Below, piece by piece: positions 27,397-36,147 of a stretch of DNA of 64,000 nt. This DNA is from Demequina sp. TMPB413 (lineage in GTDB: Bacteria; Actinomycetota; Actinomycetes; Actinomycetales; Demequinaceae). Under the pieces are notes generated by a model. The model was not told the origin of the DNA and made no database searches. It worked only from the letters and a program-made list of their open reading frames with translations. Within the stretch, counting starts at the first letter, position 1; the number at the start of each line of letters is the position of its first letter. The stretch is from NCBI RefSeq assembly GCF_020447105.2, contig NZ_CP096184.1, forward strand, positions 2,356,001-2,420,000, written 5' to 3'. The position numbers and the translations under genes are program-made.

Positions 27397-27891
27397 TCAG
27401 TACGCGACCACCACCGAGACTCGGCCGCCGCCGTAGCCCTGGATCGCCAGCTTGCCGTCGAGCCGGCCTGCTGGCGCAAGCGCCCACTTCTGCACGTCTG
27501 GCGGCAGCGTCTCCCGAGGCGCGTACGTCGAGTGCAGCTTCAGATGCTGAGTGCCTGGTTTGTTGAACATGGACGCGGCGATGTTGAGAATCTCCGTCAT
27601 GTTGTCGAACTGCGCCGGCGTGACGAGTCCGCTCTTGATGGTCGTCTCCGCGCCCACGTGTGGCAGGAGGGCGATCGCGGAACCCGCCCATGCGGTGAGC
27701 GGCACGTCGACCGCGACAATCGCGCCGATGTTGCCGAGGTCATTGACGTAGGCGCCTACGGTGGCGCCGTCGATCGGGTCGACGATGACAGAGGTCGCGG
27801 TCCACTCGATCTCCCTGCCAAGGAGGCTCTCGAACAGGTCGCGCACCTCGAAGGCGGAGGGCACCGGCGTCGGCTTCATGTCGGTACTCAT
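27397..27891 (-). CDS. CheC/CheX-like chemotaxis protein (divergent)
   Basis: A 164-residue cytoplasmic protein at the end of the che operon. It is not a textbook CheC or CheX, but TPAQFDNMTEILNIAASMFNKPGTQHL resembles the E-xx-N phosphatase helix of that fold, and its overlap with cheY (ATGA) fits a CheY-directed phosphatase or decoy. The N-terminal half (EVRDLFESLLGREIEWTATSV, GATVGAYVNDLGNIGAIVAVDVPLTAWAGSAIALLPH) looks like the sheet of the CheC fold. Family assignment is inference. Confidence 0.55.
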   Translation of the reverse strand: MSTDMKPTPVPSAFEVRDLFESLLGREIEWTATSVIVDPIDGATVGAYVNDLGNIGAIVAVDVPLTAWAGSAIALLPHVGAETTIKSGLVTPAQFDNMTEILNIAASMFNKPGTQHLKLHSTYAPRETLPPDVQKWALAPAGRLDGKLAIQGYGGGRVSVVVAY

Positions 27892-28250
27892 GCGATGAAC
27901 GGATCGATCGTCTCGCGGAAGATGTCCGCGGTGAATGGCTTGGCGATGAGGAACAGTGCCCCTGCCTCCTCGGCTTGCTGCCGCATAGCGGGCGAGCCCT
28001 CTGAGGTGACAAACGCGAAGGGCGTCTCGTCGCCCTCGCTGCGCAGGTTCCGCAACAGGTCGATTCCCGTCATCTCAGGCATGTTCCAGTCGGACAGGAC
28101 GAAGTCGGGCCTGGACGCACGAATCCGTTCGAGCGCAACAGCACCGTCTTCTGCCTCTTCGATATCCCACCAGTCGTAACCCGCTTGACGCAGAGTGCGG
28201 ATCACGATTTGCCGCATCACGCGGCTGTCGTCGGCGACTACGACCTTCAT
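27888..28250 (-). CDS. CheY-like single-domain response regulator
   Basis: A 120-residue receiver domain with the acidic pair Asp7-Asp8, phospho-acceptor Asp54 in LSDWNMPEMTG, switch Thr82 and Lys104 in AKPF. No output domain. AGAGG precedes the ATG. It is the second CheY in the operon, 52 bases after cheX; two CheY proteins suggest division of labour between motor binding and phosphate-sink roles, which cannot be decided from sequence. Confidence 0.9.
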   Translation of the reverse strand: MKVVVADDSRVMRQIVIRTLRQAGYDWWDIEEAEDGAVALERIRASRPDFVLSDWNMPEMTGIDLLRNLRSEGDETPFAFVTSEGSPAMRQQAEEAGALFLIAKPFTADIFRETIDPFIA

Positions 28251-28302
28251 GGTTCGTCACCTCTTCCTATCCTTGTTCCATCGGGGCTGAGACCCGCTGT
28301 GC

Positions 28303-28773
28303 TTACGTCAGTGCCCAAAGTCCGACGCCCAAAGGGGCGCCCTTCCATCCAAAGTACGTCTTGAGAAGACACGTTGCAGAGCCCATGTCTGGGCGCTCGT
28401 GCGTGACCACTGGCAACGTCAGGGCTCCTGGGTTGGTGACGAGCGACTTGACGTTGCCGCCCACCACGTTTGCGATCTCGCCCACTGCATCGGCGAAATC
28501 CGCATCGGAGACATGCTCTGCCTCGTCCATGGCCAAGAGAGCGCGGGTGAGGTGCTCACCTGTGACTCGGCCAGCCATCAACATCACCCTGGTGACCACG
28601 GGACCCGAGACGTCGACCCACGTGTAGCGCGGGTCCACAAGGTCGGGGTCTTCGCCCATCCAGGGGTACAAGTGACCTGGCTCGCCGTCGATCATCGTCG
28701 TGAACAAGTCCTGCGCAATGGTGAGCACAGGGTCCACGTCGCTGAGCGGCTCCCAGGTGGCCGGGATGGTCAT
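28303..28773 (-). CDS. Chemotaxis phosphatase CheX-like
   Basis: A 156-residue protein whose segment SDADFADAVGEIANVVGGNVKSLV carries the conserved E and N of CheX/CheC phosphatases; these remove phosphate from CheY-P. The rest (WVDVSGPVVTRVMLMAGRVTGEHLTRALLAM) fits the alpha/beta fold of the family. Overlaps the upstream cheY by four bases (ATGA). Likely the main CheY-P phosphatase, since no cheZ is seen. Confidence 0.78.
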   Translation of the reverse strand: MTIPATWEPLSDVDPVLTIAQDLFTTMIDGEPGHLYPWMGEDPDLVDPRYTWVDVSGPVVTRVMLMAGRVTGEHLTRALLAMDEAEHVSDADFADAVGEIANVVGGNVKSLVTNPGALTLPVVTHERPDMGSATCLLKTYFGWKGAPLGVGLWALT

Positions 28774-29153
28774 ACCGTCTCCTTCACTTCCACCAGTCCG
28801 AGGAACTGGAGCTTGTCGAGGATTACCTCGGGGGTGAATGGCTTGATCACGTATTCATGGGCGCCTGCGGCGAGGGCGCGGACAATCTGATCCTGCTCGC
28901 CCTCGGTGGTCACCATCATGAGAGTGACGTCACGCCACTCGCTGCGCTTGCGCACCTCGACCACGAACTCGAAGCCGGTCTTGACCGGCATGTTCCAGTC
29001 GATGCAGCACAGGGCGATGTCGTGGTGCGCTTCCATTTGCTCAAGCGCGACTTGACCGTTCTCCGCTTCGACCGTGTCGAATCCCGCACTGGTCAGGATG
29101 TTGCCCACGATCTTGCGCATCACGCGCGAATCGTCGATGACGAGGGCCTTCAT
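28770..29153 (-). CDS. cheY: Chemotaxis response regulator CheY
   Basis: A 127-residue receiver domain: MKALVIDDSRVMRKIVGNIL with Asp7-Asp8, phospho-acceptor Asp52 in CIDWNMPVKTG, Thr83 in MMVTTEGE and Lys104 in VIKPFTPEVI. Sits between cheR and cheX with ATGA overlaps on both sides. Of the two CheY copies this one lies closest to CheR/CheB in the operon and is a good candidate for the motor-binding form. Confidence 0.9.
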   Translation of the reverse strand: MKALVIDDSRVMRKIVGNILTSAGFDTVEAENGQVALEQMEAHHDIALCCIDWNMPVKTGFEFVVEVRKRSEWRDVTLMMVTTEGEQDQIVRALAAGAHEYVIKPFTPEVILDKLQFLGLVEVKETV

Positions 29154-29962
29154 AGCCTCTTCCCTTCTCGGGGTCTGTACACGGAGCTATTGCCCACCTG
29201 AATCCGCTCCCACGCGTCGTCCACGCCAATCGTGGTCTCGGCCGCCCCCAGGAACAGATACCCACCAGGGGTGAGCGCTGCCCGTACCTTGCTGAGCACA
29301 CTGCGCTTGGTATCGACGTCGAAGTAGATCAGCACATTGCGCAAGAAGACGATGTCGAAGGGACCGCCGGCCGGCGGCAGTTCGAGCAGATTGTGCTTGC
29401 GGAACACCACCTGATTGCGCAACTGCGGCGAGATCTCGAAAGAGGGCCCTTGCCGCTCGAAGTGCTTGACGAGCATCGGCGCCGGGAGGCCCCTGTTGAT
29501 CTCGAGCTGGCTGAACCGCCCTGAGCGGCCCTTAGCGAGCACGTTCTCTGCAATGTCGGTGGCCACAATCTGGACCTTGAGCGACGGAAAGTTGTCAGCG
29601 ATCGTCATGGCAACCGAGTACGGCTCTTGGCCAGTGGAACAGGCGGCGGACCATACCCGAAGCGGTCCCCGTCCCTTCGCTGCGAACTCGGGAAGGATAT
29701 GGGTCTTCAGGACGGTGAAGGGATTCAAGTCCCTGAACCAGGACGTCTCGTTCGTGGTCAGTGCCTCAACCACCGACTCGTGCTGGGAGATGTCCGCCCT
29801 GAGCGCCCTGACAAAGGCGTCAACGTCGGCCGCGCCGGCGCTGCGGGCGAGCGGCGCCAGCCTGCTCTCGACCAGGTACTCCTTGCCCTTATCCAGTTGA
29901 ATGGCGCTGCGGGTGCGCACCAACGTGGCGACAAAGTCAAAGGTGTCCGCTGCGAGGGTCAT
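29150..29962 (-). CDS. cheR: Chemotaxis protein methyltransferase CheR
   Basis: SAM-dependent methylation of receptor glutamates for adaptation. The 270-residue protein has the N-terminal helical CheR domain (FDFVATLVRTRSAIQLDKGKEYLVESRLAPLAR), NETSWFRDLNPFTVLKTHILPEF, the SAM loop VWSAACSTGQEPYSVAM and DIVFLRNVLIYFD with PGGYLFLGAAET. The ATG at 29962 overlaps the cheB stop (ATGA); the longer frame is antisense-free but starts inside cheB and is rejected. Confidence 0.96.
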   Translation of the reverse strand: MTLAADTFDFVATLVRTRSAIQLDKGKEYLVESRLAPLARSAGAADVDAFVRALRADISQHESVVEALTTNETSWFRDLNPFTVLKTHILPEFAAKGRGPLRVWSAACSTGQEPYSVAMTIADNFPSLKVQIVATDIAENVLAKGRSGRFSQLEINRGLPAPMLVKHFERQGPSFEISPQLRNQVVFRKHNLLELPPAGGPFDIVFLRNVLIYFDVDTKRSVLSKVRAALTPGGYLFLGAAETTIGVDDAWERIQVGNSSVYRPREGKRL

Positions 29963-31020
29963 GAGGTCACCGCCCTTGGCGCCATACGGTTGGCGACGGC
30001 ACGAGCGATTGCCTCCGAAACGTCGGTAATGGGGAAGAGCTGATGAGCCAGCCCTGCTGTCGCGACGGCGCCTGGCATGCCCCACACCACAGACGTCTGC
30101 TCGTCTTGAGCAAACACACGTCCGCCGGCGTCGACGATAGCCCGCGATCCCTCGCGGCCATCAGCACCCATTCCTGTCAAAACGACTCCCAGTAGATCCG
30201 GACCGAAAACATCAGTGGCCGAGCGGAACAACACGTCAACGGCCGGTCGGCAGAAGTTCACCTGGTCACCGTGAGACAAACGCGTTACCACTCGTCCTCT
30301 CTCATCGGCCACCAGCAGGTGGTAATCACCCGGTGCGACATAGATCACTCCGGCTTCGAGAGTCTCCCCGCCCTTTGCCTCGACGACGCGGTGGGGGCCT
30401 AGGCGGTCGAGGCGGGCTGCCAACTGGGCCGTGAAGAGCGGCGGCATGTGTTGAACGATGAGCATCGGCACGGGTAGAGCGGTGGTGAGGCCGCTGACTA
30501 CCTTGGACAGCGCCTCGGGACCCCCGGTGGAGGAGCCGATGACGACCGCTCGCGGCGTGCGGGGGCGGGCGAGGCGCGGTGCCAACGTTGTCTGGCCGCG
30601 GTGGAACGTAGGCTTCCGAAAGAGCGCCTTGATCTTGGGCAACAGTTGGGCGCCAATGACCTGGCTGGCTTGAGACATGTCGCCGTGGTTGGTCGGCTTG
30701 GTGACGTAGTCAGTGGCTCCTGCGGCGAGCGCGTCAAGGGTTGCTGACGCGCCATGCTCGGTCAGGGTGGAGAACATCACGATCGGCATCTTCAGCCCGC
30801 GGCCGCGGATGGCCGTGACGGCTTCAATGCCCGTCATGACGGGCATCTCGATGTCCATCGTGATCAAGTCGGGGTGCAGAGCCTGGGCCTTGGTGACCGC
30901 GATGGATCCGTTCTGAGCCACGCCAACGACATCGATGTCCGGGTCGGTGGCGAGCGCGTCTGATACGAGCCTGCGGACGACGACCGAGTCATCGACAACG
31001 AGCACTCTGATTTTTCCCAT
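29959..31020 (-). CDS. cheB: Protein-glutamate methylesterase CheB
   Basis: Receptor demethylase/deamidase activated by phosphorylation. The 353-residue protein has a receiver domain with Asp10-Asp11, Asp56 (MDIEMPVMTG) and Lys109, then the esterase domain with catalytic Ser164 in IGSSTGGPEAL, His191 in VQHMPP and Asp287 in GMGADG. Numbering almost matches the enterobacterial enzyme (S164/H190/D286). Nine bases after mcp2. Confidence 0.97.
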   Translation of the reverse strand: MGKIRVLVVDDSVVVRRLVSDALATDPDIDVVGVAQNGSIAVTKAQALHPDLITMDIEMPVMTGIEAVTAIRGRGLKMPIVMFSTLTEHGASATLDALAAGATDYVTKPTNHGDMSQASQVIGAQLLPKIKALFRKPTFHRGQTTLAPRLARPRTPRAVVIGSSTGGPEALSKVVSGLTTALPVPMLIVQHMPPLFTAQLAARLDRLGPHRVVEAKGGETLEAGVIYVAPGDYHLLVADERGRVVTRLSHGDQVNFCRPAVDVLFRSATDVFGPDLLGVVLTGMGADGREGSRAIVDAGGRVFAQDEQTSVVWGMPGAVATAGLAHQLFPITDVSEAIARAVANRMAPRAVTS

Positions 31021-31029
31021 GCCAGTGCC

Positions 31030-32730
31030 CTAGAACGAGAATTCCGCGACGCGGTCGCGCAGGGTCGTTGACAAGGACGAGAGCTGATCGATCGAATCAT
31101 CGAACGTCGAGAGGACGGCCACGGACGAGGCCGTCTCCGTTGCGACATCCGTGATGGAAGAGGCGATGGACTGGGAGCCGTCTGCGGCCACTGCCATATT
31201 GCGCCGCATCTCGTGAGAGGTGGCAGACTGCTCCTCGACTGCCGAGGCGATGGTCGTCTGAAAGGCGTTGATCGCCTCGATGATCCCCGTGATTTCGCCG
31301 ATGGCAACGACTGCTGCCTCCGCATCCTTCTGGATCGCCTCGACACGCTCGGCGATGTCTGCGGTCGCTGTCGCCGTCTCTTGGGCCAAGTCCTTGACCT
31401 CGCCGGCGACAACGGCGAATCCCTTACCGAGTTCCCCTGCCCGCGCCGCCTCGATGGTCGCGTTGAGCGCAAGCAGGTTGGTTTGGGCGGCGATTTGAGT
31501 AATCACCTTGACGACGTTGCCGATCTCTTGGCTGGACGCTCCCAACTGAGACACGATCCCGTTGGTGGTGCTCGCCACCTCTGCGGCGTCGGTGGCGACC
31601 CTGGCCGCCTCGACGGTGTTCTGCGAAATTTCCTTGATGGACGAGTCCATCTCTTCTGCGCCTGAGGAGACCGCCTGGACGTTGCGAGATACCTCGTCGG
31701 CCGCGCTCGCCACCCTGCCGGCGTTGGCGGCCGTCGACTGCGAGCCGGAGCTCACCTGACGTCCGGCGGCTGACATGGATTCAATCGCGCTCGCCACGGT
31801 TCCCGACGCGTCGCGAACGTCCCGCAATACCGCCGCAAGGTGAAGCCTTGCCTCGTCAAGTTTGATCGCCATCCTGCCCACTTCGTCGTGCCCAGCGACA
31901 TCGACCGTGCGAGTGAGGTCACCCGTCGACATGGCGTCCAGCACGTCGCCGACGCTCTTCACCCTGCGGCGCACGGTGACGGCTACCCGCGTGCCAAACC
32001 ACACTGCCAGCGACAGCCCGACGGCCAACATCGCGACCACTGCCAACATCGTCGTCCGGCTGCTTGCCTGGGCGCTTTCGATCCTGGCGGCAGTGTCTTC
32101 CTCGAGCGCAGACTCGAAGACGCCCAACACCTCGGCGACCGTCGCTCTGCTCGCCGCACCGGTGTCGGCGTCGGCCTCGATGAAGCCCGCCAGATCGCCG
32201 TCTTTGGCCAAAGGCATCAGGGTGCTGTCGCGCAGTTGGCGCCACGCTGACCTGGCGGCCTGAAGAGCCTTCCAGGCCGGCAGGTCGGCGACCATTTCCT
32301 GGCCCTCCAGCTGCTCGGTCGCCTCCTTGATCCTCGTGTCGATGTCCGCAATGCTCATCACGGCATCGCGGTGCGAGGCTGCGTCAGAAGAGAACACCAA
32401 GCGGTCGAGCTCGACGCGTTCGAGCGCGTAGAGCTCCCTCAGCTCAGCAACGGGCGCGAGGACACCCTGCTGGGTGTCGACAATCTGCTGGTTGTTGCTG
32501 ATCGCCTGCTCGCCCAGCATGACGACCGCAAGAGCGGCGGCCACCGCAGGGACGGCGACGAGGCCGAGCGCGGCGAGAATCTTGGTGCGAATCCCCACGT
32601 TGTCGTGCCACACCGCCTTGCGCGCGACCGTGCCGCCACCGCTGCCAGTAGCCGCAGTGCCCGCGCGAGGTCGGCGCGCTACAACCCGGCTGACCGCGCG
32701 AGCCGTGTCGCGCAAGCTCACCTTGAGCAT
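31030..32730 (-). CDS. Methyl-accepting chemotaxis protein 2
   Basis: A 566-residue chemoreceptor encoded inside the che operon. A basic 45-residue cytoplasmic N-terminus precedes TM1 (about 51-73); the ligand domain is a four-helix-like segment; TM2 is about 227-247, then HAMP and the signalling hairpin with [34 protein letters not shown]. No CheR-tethering C-terminal pentapeptide (ends VAEFSF). Its signalling tip is nearly the same as that of mcp1, so both should dock to the same CheA/CheW array. Confidence 0.93.
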   Translation of the reverse strand: MLKVSLRDTARAVSRVVARRPRAGTAATGSGGGTVARKAVWHDNVGIRTKILAALGLVAVPAVAAALAVVMLGEQAISNNQQIVDTQQGVLAPVAELRELYALERVELDRLVFSSDAASHRDAVMSIADIDTRIKEATEQLEGQEMVADLPAWKALQAARSAWRQLRDSTLMPLAKDGDLAGFIEADADTGAASRATVAEVLGVFESALEEDTAARIESAQASSRTTMLAVVAMLAVGLSLAVWFGTRVAVTVRRRVKSVGDVLDAMSTGDLTRTVDVAGHDEVGRMAIKLDEARLHLAAVLRDVRDASGTVASAIESMSAAGRQVSSGSQSTAANAGRVASAADEVSRNVQAVSSGAEEMDSSIKEISQNTVEAARVATDAAEVASTTNGIVSQLGASSQEIGNVVKVITQIAAQTNLLALNATIEAARAGELGKGFAVVAGEVKDLAQETATATADIAERVEAIQKDAEAAVVAIGEITGIIEAINAFQTTIASAVEEQSATSHEMRRNMAVAADGSQSIASSITDVATETASSVAVLSTFDDSIDQLSSLSTTLRDRVAEFSF

Positions 32731-32773
32731 GTGCTCTCCTTACAACGAGTGCGAGGTGTCGAGGGCGCGCACC

Positions 32774-33193
32774 CTAGACACGCGCCGCGAGGTCGACATC
32801 GAGCGACAGCAAGAGGCCTTCGTCCATGGAGTACACGCCGGTGACGACGTCCCGCAGCGCGGCCTCCAGCGTGGGCGGTGGCGGCCCGAACTGCTCGGAG
32901 TCGAGCTGCAAGACGTCACCCACCTGGTCGACCAGCAGACTCACTGGCTCCCCGTCGACCTTGACCACGACCATCATCGGCTCGTCATCTGGGCCGTAGG
33001 GCTCACGTCCAAGCCGCGCGCGCAAGTCCACCATCAGCACCACCTGGCCGCGCAGGTTGACCAGCCCGGCGACGGTGCGAGGGGCGTGCGGAACGGCGGT
33101 GCGCTGGTGGAGGCGCAGTGCCTCTTGAACCCTCGCCACGTCCACGCCGTAGAGGCGGTTGTCGAGCTTGAAAGTCGCAAGTTGGTGTTGCAT
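32774..33193 (-). CDS. cheW: Chemotaxis coupling protein CheW
   Basis: A 139-residue CheW domain: QLATFKLDNRLYGVDVARVQEALRL, APRTVAGLVNLRGQVVLMVDLRARLG, VVVKVDGEPVSLLVDQVGDVLQLD. It couples receptors to CheA. The ATG at 33193 is one base past the cheA stop; the longer frame overlaps cheA and lacks a ribosome-binding site. CheA itself already carries two CheW-like domains, so this free CheW is the receptor adaptor. Confidence 0.95.
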   Translation of the reverse strand: MQHQLATFKLDNRLYGVDVARVQEALRLHQRTAVPHAPRTVAGLVNLRGQVVLMVDLRARLGREPYGPDDEPMMVVVKVDGEPVSLLVDQVGDVLQLDSEQFGPPPPTLEAALRDVVTGVYSMDEGLLLSLDVDLAARV

Positions 33194-33194
33194 G

Positions 33195-35636
33195 TCAGGA
33201 CTCCATTCCAGCGCCGACGAGCTCGGCCTCGTGGTCGTCGTAGAAACCGCTATCGATCGCCTCGACTGCTCCGCGGAGGTCAAGCAGTTCCGTCACCCTG
33301 TCCTTGACCACGATGGAGCCCAGCAGGCCATAGCCGGAGACATCGGAGAAGTCGACCTTGTCGCAATCCACGATGTCGACCACTTCGTTCGCCACGAGAG
33401 CGACGGTGCGCTCGCCGCGCGTGCACACGATGACCGCGAACTCTTCGCGCATGGTGCCTCCATCGCCCAGCAGTTGGGCGAGATCGGCCACTGGCGTGAT
33501 CTTGCCGCGGTACTGCATCACCGACGATCCGGACACTTGCTCGATGACGCTCGCGGGTAGGCGCTCGAGTCGAGTGACTGCGCCGAGCGGCATCGCGACC
33601 TGGCGGCCCTCACCGACCGACACGATGAGCATGGATTCCTTTTGCACGGACGCGGTGTGCTCGGTGGTGGCGGCACGCACAGCGTCCTGCAGGTCGATGT
33701 CGAGAGCCTTGCGGGCCACCGCAGGGATGTCCAAGATGAGCGACACGGATCCGTCGCCCAGCAGCGTCGCGCCTGCATACAGGCCGATCGCCTTGACGGC
33801 GGCCCCGATGGGCTTGGCCACAATCTCTTCCGTGTTGAGCACCTGGTCCACCACAAGACCGAAGCGGCCGCCATCGGCCTGGAGCACGGCAATCACTGCG
33901 CCGACGAGGGACTCGCGTGGCGTCCTACCAAGGACGTCCCGCAGGTCGACCATGGGCAAGAGCTGTCCACGCAGGCGGTAGACGGCGGCGTCGCCGACGT
34001 ACTCGACGCCGCTCTGCTTGTCATCGACGGCAAGCAACTCCAGCAGGTTGACTTGTGGCACGGCGTAGGTTTCGCCCGCACACTCGACGGTGAGCGCTGG
34101 CATGATCGCTAGCGTCAGCGGAATGCGCAGCCTCCACGTCGTGCCAAGGCCGGGAGTCGACTGCACGTCAACCACTCCGCCAATGGCCTCGACTTTGGTG
34201 CGCACCACATCCATGCCGACGCCGCGGCCGGACACGTTGGTCACCACCTCTGCGGTCGAGAAGCCAGGCAGGAACAGCAACTGCAAGATGTCCTGGGTGC
34301 CCATCGCGGCCACCTGTGCCTGAGTGCGCAGCCCGCGCTCGACCGCCTTCGCGGAGATCACTTGCGGGTCGATGCCCTTGCCGTCGTCGCTGATCTCGAC
34401 CACGACCTGGCCGCCTTGGTGGAAAGCCCTGAGCGTCAGGACGCCCTGGTCGGCCTTTCCAGCCTCCTTGCGACCCTCCGGCGACTCGATGCCGTGGTCG
34501 ATCGCGTTGCGAATCAGGTGGGTAAGCGGGTCCTTGATCGCTTCGAGCAGCCCGCGGTCAAGTTCGGTGTCCTGACCAATCATCTCGAGTCGCACGTGGC
34601 GACCGAGCGAGGCTGAGATGTCGCGCACCATCCGCGGCACCTTCGACCACACGTGCTCGATGGGCTGCATCCTGGTCTTCATCACGCCTTGCTGGAGCTC
34701 TGTCGCGATGAGCGACAAGCGCTGCGAGGCGCGCACGAGCGCCGCGTCGCCAATGTCGGCCGACAGCCTCGTCATGGCGTTTCTCGCCAACACCAGTTCG
34801 CCGACGTGGCGCATCAGGGCATCGAGCACGTCGACGTCGACTCGAATCGAGGCGTCGGCGGCAGATCGGACGGGAGCGTCGTCCGTTCGGCTTTGAGTTG
34901 GCGCATCGCTGGTCGCGTTGTCCATGGCTTCCACCAATTCCGGTTCGATGACCTCGAGAGTCTGCTCTGGGTCAATGGGGGCGCTGACGCTTGGTGAGGT
35001 CATCGGCTCGGCGGCGATGGCCTTGCGGGTCGTTGACGGGCGGGTGGCGCGGGGCTTGGCTGGAGCCTTGGCGCGGGGCTTGGCTGCCGCCTTTTCAGGC
35101 GTCTTTGCGGCGGCCTTCGCGGGGGCCTTCGCTCTGGGCTTGGCCACAATCTTGCGCTTTGGTGCGGCCTTGGTCGGAGCTGCCGCTTCCGACTCTTGCG
35201 CGGCCGACGCGGCGGGGGCGGGCTTTGGGGAAGCAAGGGGCGCACCTGTTGGGTCATCCAGAACGGACTGAATGTCGGCGACAACGGAGGACCAATCGGC
35301 GCCGCCTTCTGTGCCAGATGACTCGATGGAGCGAAGGATCTCCCGAACGGCGTCGACCATCTTGAGCAGCACGTCAGTAGTGCGCGGGGTCATGGGACGC
35401 TTTCCGTCGCGGAGTTCCGCAAGAAGGTTCTCGCCCACGTGAGTGAGGGACTCCAGCACGCCGAACGCAAGGAACCCACTGGTGCCCTTGATGGTGTGAA
35501 TGGTGCGGAACACGGAGCCGAGTAGCTCTCGCGAGCCTGGCTGATCTTCTAGCGCGACCAAGTCCTGGTCGAGCTGGTCCAGGTTCTCGTGGCTCTCGAC
35601 CACGAATTCGCGGACGATGTCATCCATCCCATCCAT
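33195..35636 (-). CDS. cheA: Chemotaxis histidine kinase CheA with tandem CheW domains
   Basis: An 813-residue kinase. The HPt domain has the phosphorylated histidine at residue 47 (IHTIKGTSGFL). A Lys/Ala/Pro-rich linker (about residues 155-205, repeats such as KPRAKAPAK) follows, then dimerisation helices, the HATPase core with N box LIRNAIDHGIE, ISDDGKGID and GRGVGMDVV, and two consecutive CheW-like domains (about 530-660 and 665-805). No P2 CheY-binding domain is obvious; the basic linker occupies that place. ATG with GGGAG seven bases upstream. First gene of the che operon with its own FliA-type promoter. Confidence 0.95.
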   Translation of the reverse strand: MDGMDDIVREFVVESHENLDQLDQDLVALEDQPGSRELLGSVFRTIHTIKGTSGFLAFGVLESLTHVGENLLAELRDGKRPMTPRTTDVLLKMVDAVREILRSIESSGTEGGADWSSVVADIQSVLDDPTGAPLASPKPAPAASAAQESEAAAPTKAAPKRKIVAKPRAKAPAKAAAKTPEKAAAKPRAKAPAKPRATRPSTTRKAIAAEPMTSPSVSAPIDPEQTLEVIEPELVEAMDNATSDAPTQSRTDDAPVRSAADASIRVDVDVLDALMRHVGELVLARNAMTRLSADIGDAALVRASQRLSLIATELQQGVMKTRMQPIEHVWSKVPRMVRDISASLGRHVRLEMIGQDTELDRGLLEAIKDPLTHLIRNAIDHGIESPEGRKEAGKADQGVLTLRAFHQGGQVVVEISDDGKGIDPQVISAKAVERGLRTQAQVAAMGTQDILQLLFLPGFSTAEVVTNVSGRGVGMDVVRTKVEAIGGVVDVQSTPGLGTTWRLRIPLTLAIMPALTVECAGETYAVPQVNLLELLAVDDKQSGVEYVGDAAVYRLRGQLLPMVDLRDVLGRTPRESLVGAVIAVLQADGGRFGLVVDQVLNTEEIVAKPIGAAVKAIGLYAGATLLGDGSVSLILDIPAVARKALDIDLQDAVRAATTEHTASVQKESMLIVSVGEGRQVAMPLGAVTRLERLPASVIEQVSGSSVMQYRGKITPVADLAQLLGDGGTMREEFAVIVCTRGERTVALVANEVVDIVDCDKVDFSDVSGYGLLGSIVVKDRVTELLDLRGAVEAIDSGFYDDHEAELVGAGMES

Positions 35637-35688
35637 GGGTATTCTCCCGTTGCCATCATGGCGGCGGCTCGCCGCCTTGTCGGGGGAC

Positions 35689-35716
35689 CCATCGGCCGAA
35701 GTTGGCTCGCGGTGAG
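35689..35716 (-). promoter_or_regulatory. FliA-type promoter of the cheA operon
   Basis: Minus-strand CTCA (35713-35716), 16 bases, GCCGATGG (35689-35696); the transcript would start about 46 bases before the cheA ATG. A GC-rich hairpin (GGCGGC/GCCGCC, about 35665-35678) lies in the leader. Confidence 0.75.
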
Positions 35717-35776
35717 CAGTCAGACGCGGCTTACCGAGGCGCGGTGATCGCGACCCTTTGGCGGGACAGACGCGGG

Positions 35777-36049
35777 CTACGCTTTGGCGTCGCCCCGAGG
35801 CTTCTGAGCGGGCATCGACTTGGGAGATGGTGCGAGCCCGCGCAGCGTTTCGAGGGCGCTGTCGTCGGCCGACGCTGCCTCGACGTTGTGCTTCTCCACC
35901 GCTTCGAAGATCTCGGCTCTCGTCACGCGAATCTCTCGCGGTGCGTCGATTCCGACGCGAACGCCGTCGGAGCGCACGTCGATGATCGTCACCACGATGT
36001 CTTTACCGATGATGAGGCGCTCACCGACACGGCGCGACAGGACGAGCAT
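35777..36049 (-). CDS. csrA: Carbon storage regulator CsrA
   Basis: RNA-binding translational repressor. The first 60 residues are a standard CsrA: MLVLSRRVGERLIIGKDIVVTIIDVRSDGVRVGIDAPREIRVTRAEIFEAV, with the N-terminal strand and the RVGID...EIxVxRxEI segment used in RNA contact. A 30-residue disordered C-terminal tail makes it longer (90) than the usual 60-75. It sits between flhF-like and cheA, as in many flagellar loci, but no fliW, the usual antagonist gene, is in the window. Start has no Shine-Dalgarno and a leaderless -10 box six bases upstream. Confidence 0.95.
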   Translation of the reverse strand: MLVLSRRVGERLIIGKDIVVTIIDVRSDGVRVGIDAPREIRVTRAEIFEAVEKHNVEAASADDSALETLRGLAPSPKSMPAQKPRGDAKA

Positions 36050-36055
36050 GTAGCG

Positions 36056-36061
36056 AGACTA
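36056..36061 (-). promoter_or_regulatory. Candidate -10 box of a leaderless csrA promoter
   Basis: TAGTCT (minus strand) lies six bases before the csrA ATG, which has no Shine-Dalgarno. This would give csrA a vegetative promoter independent of the flagellar operon. Confidence 0.4.
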
Positions 36062-36147
36062 GTCGGTCAGCGCCGCATCAGCGACTAAGAACGCCGCCAG
36101 ACACTGCGATGCGCCGTCCTTCACCGGAGACAGAGAACGGCCTCTCA

